Origin: Vulcanimicrobiota bacterium
GTDB taxonomy: Bacteria; Vulcanimicrobiota; Vulcanimicrobiia; Vulcanimicrobiales; Vulcanimicrobiaceae
DNA: 7,227 nt
Direction: 5' to 3'
Assembly (NCBI GenBank): GCA_019233165.1
Contig: JAFAMS010000284.1
Coordinates: forward strand, 1-7,227
Part shown: one piece after another, positions 1 through 5,980 of the stretch
Layout of the letters: each line of letters begins with the position of its first letter
Numbering within the stretch: position 1 is the stretch's first letter
Notes under the pieces: generated by a model
What the model saw: only the letters and a program-made list of their open reading frames with translations
What the model was told of the DNA's origin: nothing
Database searches by the model: none
Translations under genes and position numbers: made by a program

Positions 1-216
1 AGGCGGAGTTTAGGGTTTTTTGGCCTGATTTGCGGCGAGGCTCGTCGCCATCGCCCGGTGGCGCTCGCAGGGCGTCCAACGGCACGAAGCGCGGTAATCC
101 CGGCCTTGGGCGATGCATCCGCACGTCCACGCAAACGTGCGCGTCATCGATTCCGTCGATTGCGAAATGCGCGTCTGTCCGGGGCCGAGAACGACGTGCA
201 GCGAAGAGAGTCGAAC
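1..216. other. Leading non-coding stretch, no gene supported
   Basis: No reading frame here has a convincing start, ribosome binding site and recognisable product. The frame of the following gene stays open back to position 58, but the extra residues are Arg/Ala-rich and would precede a normal signal peptide, so they are probably not translated. A run of six T at 16-21 could be the tail of a terminator whose stem lies before the window, but the stem is not visible. I found no tRNA and no clear -35/-10 pair. The promoter of the 217-912 gene should lie in this stretch. Confidence 0.4.
120..141. repeat. Short inverted repeat upstream of the first gene
   Basis: CGCACGT at 120-126 is mirrored by ACGTGCG at 135-141, a perfect 7-bp stem with an 8-base loop. 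It lies about 76 bases before the start codon and has no T-tract, so it does not look like a terminator. It could be an operator-like site or a leader hairpin, but inverted repeats of this size arise by chance in GC-rich DNA. Confidence 0.2.
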
Positions 217-912
217 GTGATGTTCCGGCATGAAAATGTCCACGACGGGAAGCTCGTACCCCGATTGCTGCTCGTTGCAACCGCGGTCGCATCCGCGGCA
301 CTCCTGCTCGGGTCCGCGGACGCTCAGAGTACCACGGCCGGTGAGTGGAAAGTCGTGCAGAGCGTCACGGTCGAGGGCGCCTGGCGCGCCGTCGTCAGCG
401 AGAAGAAAGTCGGGACCGGCGAGCGAGGCGAGAACTTCTATCAGCTGGCCTTCTCGATCGCGGCCTACGACGGGAGCGCGTTTCGCGAAAAGTTTCGTTC
501 TCCACGCGACGGCGGTCCGTTGACCGCCGTGATGAAGGCCCACGGCGCAGCATTGTGGTTCCCGATTCAGAGCGCCAAGATCGTCGGAACCGCGACGATC
601 GAGGGGAAACCGGCGCTCGTCCTGCAGTCGCACGAATTTGCCGCGGATTGCGGGTTAGGCACGGTGACCGTCTTTCGCCTCGACGGGACGACGGGGACCG
701 TCAAGCACCTCGTGACCGCGACGAACGGCTGCGACCTGGCCGCGGCAATCGTGCGTTCTGGCAGCGGGAGCGAGATTCGGTTGAGCGGTCCGTACTACGG
801 GCCAAATGCGCCGCGCTGCTGCCCAACCAAGCCGGCCGCCACGGCGGCGCTGCGGTACCGTCACGGAACGTGGACGGTGACCCCGAACTATTTCGCGATC
901 AGCGAACCGTAA
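217..912 (+). CDS. Secreted protein, LppP/LprE-like C-terminus
   Basis: This is an exported protein of about 230 residues with no known enzymatic role. The start is a GTG-ATG doublet (217/220); a purine-rich GAAGAGAG at 203-210 lies 6 bases before the GTG and 9 before the ATG, so either could be used. Residues below count from the ATG. Residues 11-31 form a basic-then-hydrophobic signal sequence, with an A-D-A cleavage site at 33-35. No lipobox cysteine follows, so the protein is probably soluble and periplasmic or secreted rather than a lipoprotein. The mature part has four cysteines (144, 171, 200, 201). The C-terminal block, a Tyr-rich stretch, then PNAPRCCPT and an alternating beta segment ending RYRHGTWTV, resembles the conserved end of the LppP/LprE family of mycobacterial lipoproteins, where a double cysteine follows a N/D-x-P step. 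That assignment rests on motif memory, not a search. The 3' end overlaps the convergent gene by 14 bases. Confidence 0.75.
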   Translation: MMFRHENVHDGKLVPRLLLVATAVASAALLLGSADAQSTTAGEWKVVQSVTVEGAWRAVVSEKKVGTGERGENFYQLAFSIAAYDGSAFREKFRSPRDGGPLTAVMKAHGAALWFPIQSAKIVGTATIEGKPALVLQSHEFAADCGLGTVTVFRLDGTTGTVKHLVTATNGCDLAAAIVRSGSGSEIRLSGPYYGPNAPRCCPTKPAATAALRYRHGTWTVTPNYFAISEP

Positions 913-1108
913 GCGACCAAGCGAGCGCGCCGGCCAGGAGCGCTACGATCACGGTGAGGATCAAGAGCGCCTTCCGCTGCTCGGGATTCGCTTCGAACTG
1001 TTGTCCGAGCATGAACCCGGCGTAGAGCACGATCAGAGCGCCGGCGGCGAGTGCCGCGCCGTGGAGGATCACGACCAACGCAAGCGGGTACGATAACGAT
1101 TGTGGCAA
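899..1108 (-). CDS. Small two-helix membrane protein, unknown function
   Basis: This is a predicted inner-membrane protein of up to 69 residues. Two hydrophobic segments, about residues 8-33 and 48-66, are joined by a polar loop (GQQFEANPEQRKA), giving a helical hairpin. Third codon positions are strongly G/C in this frame, which supports coding despite the small size. The longest start is TTG at 1108, without a clear ribosome binding site. TTG or GTG a dozen codons further in would still keep the first helix. The stop is TGA at 899-901, inside the last codons of the convergent secreted-protein gene. The 5' end is head-to-head with, and slightly overlaps, the anti-sigma-like gene, so the two may share a control region. 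I do not recognise the family and propose no function. Confidence 0.6.
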   Translation of the reverse strand: MPQSLSYPLALVVILHGAALAAGALIVLYAGFMLGQQFEANPEQRKALLILTVIVALLAGALAWSLTVR

Positions 1109-1521
1109 GCCCGACGCCGGCGAATTCGACTTGTGACGACGGGGTCGCGATCGCGCGCGAGTTTCGCGCGGAGCCGCGACATGCCGCCACCGGTCGCGGC
1201 GTGGTGCGTTCGTTCCTCGAAGAGTGCGCCGTGCGGCCCGAGCGGATTCACGAGGTGATGACGGCGGCGGGCGAGGCGCTCACGAACGCGATCGAACACG
1301 CGTACCCGCGCAGCGGGGGCGGTCCCGTAATGCTCTCGATCTATTGCTGCACCGAGCATCGGATCATCGCGTTGCAGGTTCGCGATCGCGGGAAGATGCT
1401 GGAGGGGAGCGACACGCCGGAGCGGCGCGGCTTCGGCTTCCTGATCATGCGCGCGCTCGCCGATGCGATCTCGATCGACACCGCCGACGGGACCGCGGTC
1501 ACGATGCTCTTCCGGAAGTAG
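1102..1521 (+). CDS. RsbW-like anti-sigma factor / HATPase domain protein
   Basis: This is a small soluble protein of the GHKL ATPase fold, in the RsbW/SpoIIAB serine kinase group that binds sigma factors or phosphorylates STAS anti-sigma antagonists. Residues count from GTG 1102. The N-box is E58-A-L-T-N62 followed by A-I-E-H-A-Y, the G1 box is D95-R-G97, and the G2 box is R109-G-F-G112 followed by F-L-I-M. All the expected ATP/Mg contacts are present. At 139 residues it has the usual length for the family. The frame is open back to a GTG at 1051, but that region encodes the membrane protein on the other strand. GTG 1102 is preferred although no good ribosome binding site precedes either. 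No sigma factor, STAS protein or PP2C phosphatase gene is visible, so its partner is unknown. The stop codon is separated by one base from the stop of the convergent gene. Confidence 0.85.
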   Translation: MASPTPANSTCDDGVAIAREFRAEPRHAATGRGVVRSFLEECAVRPERIHEVMTAAGEALTNAIEHAYPRSGGGPVMLSIYCCTEHRIIALQVRDRGKMLEGSDTPERRGFGFLIMRALADAISIDTADGTAVTMLFRK

Positions 1522-1522
1522 C

Positions 1523-2311
1523 CTACGACTGGGCGACTGCCGCGAATTCCGCGGCGGGGAGTTCGCGCGGCGCGCGGCGTTTGCGCAACGTGCGAGCACG
1601 GTTCGGATTCCGCCGGATCAAGTCTACGATCGAGCGCAGATACGCGTCGACGACCGCAAGCAGCTGCCCGGTGGTGAGCGAGAGCCGCATCACGCCGCCG
1701 GTGCTTCCGTTCGGCCCGGGATGCGCGTCGGTGTGCGCGATCATCAGATCGCTCGGCGATTGCGCGGCGCGCGCCTCGTTCGTCGCCGAATCCGCACGGT
1801 GCGCGAAGACCATCTCGTGCACCGTCGAGAGCGCCGAGCGGAGATCGTCGGGGATGACGATCCCGCGCCGGATCGCGTATTCGTCGAAGTTCGCCTTGAG
1901 TTTCTCGTGCGACCGGACCTGGAGCTTCGGCTCGGGTCCGAAGTAGAGCTCGACGTATTGCGCGACGCGCTCGAGCACCGTCTTCGCGAAGAGGTAGAAT
2001 GTCTCCAGATCGAGGTGCGCGACGTCGAGGAGGTCGCCCATTTCGGCGTCCATCGCGGCCATCTCGTCGTCGTACGCGATCGCGCCTCCCTCGAAGGCCG
2101 GATCCATCCGCGCGATCAGCTGCGCCAGCAGCTCCTTGTAGCGCTTCGCGGTCGGCACGTGCCGTTGGTGGATGAGCTCGAGGTAGCGGTAGCCGCGCAG
2201 AACGTGGCCGAGCGCCGCATGAAGGGCGCTTGCGTCCCGGATCGAGTGCCCGGAGAGTCGTTGGAATTCGGCGTCTTGGAGCTCGGCGAGTTCGTCGGGG
2301 AGCGAGGTCAC
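1523..2311 (-). CDS. Hypothetical alpha-helical cytoplasmic protein
   Basis: This 262-residue protein has no signal peptide or membrane segment and is not recognised. It is predicted to be almost wholly helical. An N-terminal region contains paired-helix residues (about 25-70), followed by an acidic stretch rich in Met and Asp (about 80-100). A distinctive amphipathic block at 101-125 includes DLETFYLFAK and ends ELYFG. A further helical region is at 132-175, and the tail is very basic (RRNPNRARTLRKRR, about 233-246). The 101-175 part faintly recalls HEPN-type all-helical domains, but I see no proper RxxxxH motif, so this is only a suggestion. The start is GTG 2311, 42 bases after the stop of the protease gene and in the same frame, with no strong ribosome binding site. 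It is probably the second gene of a two-gene unit and may depend on translational coupling. The basic tail suggests contact with nucleic acid or membrane phosphates, which is inference. Confidence 0.75.
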   Translation of the reverse strand: MTSLPDELAELQDAEFQRLSGHSIRDASALHAALGHVLRGYRYLELIHQRHVPTAKRYKELLAQLIARMDPAFEGGAIAYDDEMAAMDAEMGDLLDVAHLDLETFYLFAKTVLERVAQYVELYFGPEPKLQVRSHEKLKANFDEYAIRRGIVIPDDLRSALSTVHEMVFAHRADSATNEARAAQSPSDLMIAHTDAHPGPNGSTGGVMRLSLTTGQLLAVVDAYLRSIVDLIRRNPNRARTLRKRRAPRELPAAEFAAVAQS

Positions 2312-2353
2312 GCGCGAGGTCTTCGCACCCCGGCTTCCGGAGGCCCCTCTCGC

Positions 2354-3754
2354 TCAGCGGTCCTTGCGGAGTCCTAACCGTGCGTTTGCGTAGTCGAGCT
2401 CGACGACAAAGCGGGCGAGGAAATCGGCGCCGACCCGAGGTCGCGTCGGGCCGCCTCCGGGGATCTCCGTCGCGCCGATCGGGACGTCGCTGAGCTGAAA
2501 CGGCCCCACGCCGACTCGGGCGATCCGTCCGACGGATTGCACGCCGCGTCCGCCGACGCCGATGAGCGTGCGCCTTTCACGCGGCGTGAAGAGCGCGGGA
2601 TGTTCGCGATAGAAATCGACCGGCAGGTCGATCGACGCCGCGTCGCCGGTGTCGATCGCAAGCGGAACGCCGAGCTCGTCGAGGCGGACGTCGACGGTCG
2701 GCGTGAAGCCGTCGAATCCGAGTGCGACCGGGGTTCCTTGGAGCGGCGAGCCGAGGGGTGCGAACGCGATCGTGCGACGGTGCAAATCGAGCCGCACGAC
2801 CGCGCGCCCGATGACGTCTGCACCCACGACGACGTCCGCTTTGAATCCGCCCGCGTCCGGCAGAACCGCATACAGCGCAGGACCGAGTCGCATCCCGCCC
2901 AGCCGCAGCGAATCGGCGCGGACGACGCCGCTCAGGACCGTCCCCAATCCTTGGAGCGCGATCGTTGCGACCGGCGACTTGTGCAACCGATCGGCGAGAT
3001 CGAGGCTCATCGAGAGGCCGGAGGCGCCCGTGTCGAGGAGGCACGTCGCGCTTTGCGTCTCGACGGTGCACGGAAAGCGCGGGCCGTTCGAGCTCAGCGC
3101 CACCTCGCCGCCGTTCGCATCGAACGTCGCCGAAGGTCCGGCGGGCGGAACGAGCGGCGATGGATCGATGCTGCGCTCTTCAAAGCTTTCGACGGTGCCG
3201 TCCGCGCGCCGGAGCTTGAACGGCAACATCAGGCCGCCGACGCGCCGCAGATCTTCGAACCGCACGATGGTTCCGCCGCCGGGAGCGACTACCGCGGCGA
3301 CGAGTCCGGTGGCGCCGTCGAAGCGCGCGTCGAGGGGAGCTCCGCCCGGCGCGGTGACGCGAACCGTGTCGTTCGCGACCGGCTCGACGGTCCCGCCGGC
3401 GTCCCGGAAGCTCGGCGCGGTGAACTCATATGAGGCGATCGCACGCAGCGTCACCGAACGCGGCTCGACCGGACGCGTTTGTGGGATCGGCGTTTCGTTG
3501 TACGCGAAGATCGCGCTGCGGCTCCCGCTCTGATACGTCCCCGAGCAGATTCCACCGCTGCAGCTGCGGGTCACGATTCGATCGCCTTGCGCGTCGATCT
3601 TCGTCTGGGTCAAGTGGCCTCGCTGCGAGCCGTACGACTCGCTGACGACGTGAAACCGCCAGGGCTCGCCCGACGCTCGCGCGGCGCGCGCGAGGAGGTC
3701 GGGCGGAGCGGCTGCGATGCAGAGGAGCAGCGCGACGAGCGACAGCAAACGCAT
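2354..3754 (-). CDS. Secreted tandem retropepsin-like aspartyl protease
   Basis: This is an exported putative aspartic protease of about 466 residues (numbers from ATG 3754). A signal peptide covers roughly residues 1-25 (MRLLSLVALLLCIAAAPP). Residues 30-195 form a beta-rich domain like the LolA-type sheets often found before such proteases, including a LMLPFKLRRADG segment. The first retropepsin-like domain has its active-site motif D-T-G-A-S at 241-245 and closes with GADVIGRAVVRLDL at about 312-325. The second has D-T-G-D-A at 368-372, a glycine-rich flap-like GVGGRG at about 399-404, and closes with GADFLARFVVELDY. Each half therefore carries a catalytic Asp, so the chain could fold as its own pseudo-dimer. 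A GTG start at 3769 would add five residues but overlap the divergent gene; ATG 3754 with GAAG nine bases upstream is preferred. It is followed by the helical 262-residue gene. Substrate is unknown. Confidence in the fold is high, in activity moderate. Confidence 0.88.
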   Translation of the reverse strand: MRLLSLVALLLCIAAAPPDLLARAARASGEPWRFHVVSESYGSQRGHLTQTKIDAQGDRIVTRSCSGGICSGTYQSGSRSAIFAYNETPIPQTRPVEPRSVTLRAIASYEFTAPSFRDAGGTVEPVANDTVRVTAPGGAPLDARFDGATGLVAAVVAPGGGTIVRFEDLRRVGGLMLPFKLRRADGTVESFEERSIDPSPLVPPAGPSATFDANGGEVALSSNGPRFPCTVETQSATCLLDTGASGLSMSLDLADRLHKSPVATIALQGLGTVLSGVVRADSLRLGGMRLGPALYAVLPDAGGFKADVVVGADVIGRAVVRLDLHRRTIAFAPLGSPLQGTPVALGFDGFTPTVDVRLDELGVPLAIDTGDAASIDLPVDFYREHPALFTPRERRTLIGVGGRGVQSVGRIARVGVGPFQLSDVPIGATEIPGGGPTRPRVGADFLARFVVELDYANARLGLRKDR

Positions 3755-3758
3755 CGAA

Positions 3759-4070
3759 ATGGACTTCACGCCGGTCGACGGCTACCTTCTCGACGGGACG
3801 CCGTCGAAACGCGAGGCGATCGACCACGTCCTTCGCGAACGCGTCGACGACCCGCGCGCCGCCCCGTTCTATCGCGCGTTCGAAGCGATCGGGACGCGAG
3901 CCGCCGACGAAGCGTTGATCGCGATCCGGGCGCTCGTTGCCGGCAAGGTACCGGACGACGAGCTGATCCGCCGGCTGCGGGATCTCGTTCGTACCGCCCG
4001 AGCAGGCAAGCGAGGGGACGCCGCCGTCGAAGCCGCTCGCGAGGCGTATACAAAGGAGCTCGGTTCCTGA
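3759..4070 (+). CDS. Hypothetical 103-residue protein heading the nagZ operon
   Basis: This is a small soluble protein with no signal peptide, membrane segment or familiar motif. It begins MDFTPVDGYLLDG, then appears mainly helical with a charged mix of Arg, Glu, Asp and Ala, including EALIAIRALVAG and DELIRRLRDLVRTARAG. The start is uncertain. ATG 3759 gives a natural N-terminus and leaves only four bases to the divergent protease start, but has no Shine-Dalgarno. ATG 3717, in the same frame, has a good GGAG eight bases upstream but would run antisense through the protease signal-peptide codons. The next gene begins 19 bases after its stop on the same strand, so it probably leads the transcript that carries nagZ and anmK. 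I see no basis for assigning a role in peptidoglycan recycling other than position. Confidence 0.65.
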   Translation: MDFTPVDGYLLDGTPSKREAIDHVLRERVDDPRAAPFYRAFEAIGTRAADEALIAIRALVAGKVPDDELIRRLRDLVRTARAGKRGDAAVEAAREAYTKELGS

Positions 4071-4075
4071 GGAAC
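4063..4075 (+). repeat. Small palindrome enclosing a stop codon
   Basis: GTTCC at 4063-4067 and GGAAC at 4071-4075 form a 5-bp stem whose three-base loop is exactly the TGA stop of the 103-residue gene. GAGG at 4069-4072 can alternatively pair with CCTC at 4079-4082. No T-run follows, so it is not a classical terminator. It might slow or couple translation into the next gene, 15 bases on. It is weak and could be chance. Confidence 0.2.
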
Positions 4076-4089
4076 ACACCTCGTAAGGG

Positions 4090-4464
4090 GTGCGTTATCT
4101 CACCGTTGTGCTCCGCTTGTTGCTTACGCTGCTCCCCTTCGTTTTAGCCGGCGCCGTAACCGCGCTCGCCGCGCCGAGCGCGGCGCCGTTCGTCCCCGGA
4201 CCTTCGGCGGGCGCGCCGGAACACGCGCACGACGGCGGCGTTCTGAACGGAACCGTCGTCGGGATCGACTACGTCCGCGGCGTGATGAGCCTCCGCGCCG
4301 AGAAGAAAGGGATGCTCGACGTCTACGTCTTGCCGTCGACGAACATCCAAGGAAAGCGGACCGGTTATTACACGATCGCCGATCTGAAGAAGGGCGCGAA
4401 CGTCGAAGTGTTTACGAGCGTCGTGGGGTCCCGCACCAACGCCGAGATCATAAAGCTCAAGTAA
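4090..4464 (+). CDS. Exported small beta-domain protein (DUF5666-like)
   Basis: This is a 124-residue exported protein. Residues 1-27 are a typical signal peptide: Arg at 2 and 9, a Leu-rich core, and A-L-A before residue 28. A Pro/Ala/Gly-rich linker with a short H-A-H-D patch (28-50) follows. Residues 51-124 form a compact domain of predicted beta strands: NGTVVGIDYVRGVMSLR, a strand with DVYVLP, then a YTIADLKKGANVEVF stretch and a final strand. This strand order resembles the small barrel domains annotated as DUF5666 (OB-fold-like), but I could not test it. The start is GTG 4090; the AAGGGG beside it is too close to act as a normal ribosome binding site, and GTG 4108 would also leave a usable signal peptide. 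The stop is one base from the nagZ start, so it is in the same operon although its product leaves the cytoplasm while NagZ appears to stay. Confidence 0.75.
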   Translation: MRYLTVVLRLLLTLLPFVLAGAVTALAAPSAAPFVPGPSAGAPEHAHDGGVLNGTVVGIDYVRGVMSLRAEKKGMLDVYVLPSTNIQGKRTGYYTIADLKKGANVEVFTSVVGSRTNAEIIKLK

Positions 4465-4465
4465 C

Positions 4466-5980
4466 TTGAGGGCTGCGGACCAGCTCGCTCGGGAGGTCGT
4501 CTGCGCCGGTTTCACCGGCCGGACTCCGGACGAAGCGCCGCTGGAAGCATTGCGCGCACTCGGCATCCACGCCGCGATTCTCTTTGCCCGCAACGCCGGA
4601 AGCCGCGAGGAAGTCAAAGCGCTCGTTGCGGCGCTTTCCGGCGTCTTGTCGGACGACGATCCCGCTTTGATCTGCGTCGATCAAGAAGGCGGACAGATCG
4701 CGCGGCTGCGCGATGGAGTCGTCGAGCTTCCTTCGATGATGGCGCTCGGCGCCACGCGCGATTCCTCGCTGGCTCGGCGCGCCGGCGCGCGGTTGGGTCG
4801 CGACCTGCGCAGGCTCGGGGTCAATCTCGATTTCGCGCCGGTCCTCGACCTCGCACTCGAGCCGCGAAATACGGTCATCGGTGCGCGAGCGTTCGGTGAG
4901 GACCCGGAGGACGTCGGGGCGCTCGGTGCTGCGTTCGCGCGCGGGCTCGCCGACGGCGGCGTCGTTGCGGTCGGGAAACACTTTCCCGGACACGGCGCGA
5001 CCGAGGTCGACTCGCACGAAGCGCTCCCCGTCCTCAAGCTCGACGAAGAACGCTGGCGCGAGCGCGAGCTCGTCCCGTTCGAGCGCGCGATCCGGGACGC
5101 GCGAATTCCGGCGGTCATGACGGCGCACGTCGTCGTCCCGCCGCTCGATCCGGCGCGGCCGGCGACGCTGTCGCGCGCCGTCGTGACGGGGATCCTTCGC
5201 GACGAGTTGCGCTACGACGGCGTCGTCTTCAGCGATTGTCTCGAAATGGAAGCGATTGCGCGCGAGTACGGTACGGCGCGCGCCGCCCCGCTCGCGCTCG
5301 CGGCGGGTGCCGATTGCATCGTGATCTCGCACCGGCTCGAGCTGGCACGCGAAGCGATCGACGCGATCGCCGGCGCCGCTCGGGACGGCGCGCTCGCAAT
5401 GGCGCGCCTCGAAGAAGCAGCGGCGCGGATGCGCCGGCTTCGCGCTTCGATTCCGGGTCGACCCGAAGCGACGGCGCCCGACCCCGAGATCGCACTCGAG
5501 ATTGCGCGCGGCGCGGTGACGCTGCTGCGCGGCTCCTTCGCACTCGCAGCCGGCGGAGCGCTGACCGTCGTCTCCTTTGAAGGTTCCGAGCGCCCTTCGC
5601 TCTCCGCGGCTTTGCGCCGCCGCAAGATTCAGAGCGAGATCATGCGGATCGCGCTCGATCCGAGCGACGACGATCTCGAGCTTCTCGAGAACGTCTTGCG
5701 CGGGATGCCGGGACGCGCCATTGCGATCGTCGTCCGGCGGGCACATCTCCATCCCGCTCAAGCGCGCGCGGTCGCGCGGATCCTCGCGGCCGCCCCCGAG
5801 GCGGCGGTGATCTCGGCGCGCGAGCCGTACGACGCGGCGTTGTGGCCGCGAGCGAAGACGCTCGCCTGCATCTACGACGACGGTGAGATCAGCCTCGAAG
5901 GTGTAGCCGACGTGATGACGGGACGCGCCAAAGCCTCCGGCTCGCTTCCCGTCCGGCTCGAGCCCGCTGCAGTTCGCTGA
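4466..5980 (+). CDS. nagZ: Beta-N-acetylglucosaminidase NagZ, two-domain GH3
   Basis: This glycoside hydrolase family 3 enzyme removes non-reducing N-acetylglucosamine from cell-wall fragments such as GlcNAc-anhydroMurNAc-peptides, giving free GlcNAc and (anhydro)MurNAc-peptide. The 504 residues carry every NagZ landmark: DQEGG at 72-76 for sugar binding, KHFPGHG at 171-177, the Asp182-Ser-His184 pair that acts as the unusual acid/base of NagZ, and the nucleophile Asp257 in FSDCLEME. Residues 1 to about 330 are the TIM barrel. Residues about 345-504 form a second alpha/beta domain starting AVTLLRG and ending SGSLPVRL, as in Bacillus NagZ; most proteobacterial NagZ proteins have only the first domain (about 340 residues). 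There is no signal peptide, so it should be cytoplasmic. The start is TTG 4466, one base after the previous stop, with no other start codon nearby and only a weak ribosome binding site, so translation is probably coupled. The next gene overlaps its end. Confidence 0.95.
   Translation: MRAADQLAREVVCAGFTGRTPDEAPLEALRALGIHAAILFARNAGSREEVKALVAALSGVLSDDDPALICVDQEGGQIARLRDGVVELPSMMALGATRDSSLARRAGARLGRDLRRLGVNLDFAPVLDLALEPRNTVIGARAFGEDPEDVGALGAAFARGLADGGVVAVGKHFPGHGATEVDSHEALPVLKLDEERWRERELVPFERAIRDARIPAVMTAHVVVPPLDPARPATLSRAVVTGILRDELRYDGVVFSDCLEMEAIAREYGTARAAPLALAAGADCIVISHRLELAREAIDAIAGAARDGALAMARLEEAAARMRRLRASIPGRPEATAPDPEIALEIARGAVTLLRGSFALAAGGALTVVSFEGSERPSLSAALRRRKIQSEIMRIALDPSDDDLELLENVLRGMPGRAIAIVVRRAHLHPAQARAVARILAAAPEAAVISAREPYDAALWPRAKTLACIYDDGEISLEGVADVMTGRAKASGSLPVRLEPAAVR

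Noticed and set aside
16..21. T-run as a rho-independent terminator
   Set aside because: No stem is visible inside the window; the sequence before it is too short to judge.
58..216. N-terminal extension of the first gene back to position 58
   Set aside because: It would bury the signal peptide behind more than 50 Arg-rich residues. The GTG/ATG pair at 217/220 has a suitable purine-rich site.
10..633. Minus-strand frame over the first gene and leading stretch
   Set aside because: It is antisense to a signal-peptide protein with a good start doublet. The translation looks random and Arg/Gly-rich.
1463..2377. Plus-strand frame of 304 codons opposite the helical protein
   Set aside because: It overlaps the real end of the anti-sigma gene and shows no domain or start signal, so it is a composition shadow.
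2537..3533. Plus-strand frames of nearly 300 codons opposite the protease
   Set aside because: The minus strand has the signal peptide and both DTG motifs. The plus-strand translations have no recognisable domain.
4457..5761. Long open frame on the minus strand (434 codons) across nagZ
   Set aside because: It is antisense to a certain NagZ, Arg/Asp/Glu-rich with no motif, and is the expected shadow of G/C-biased third positions.
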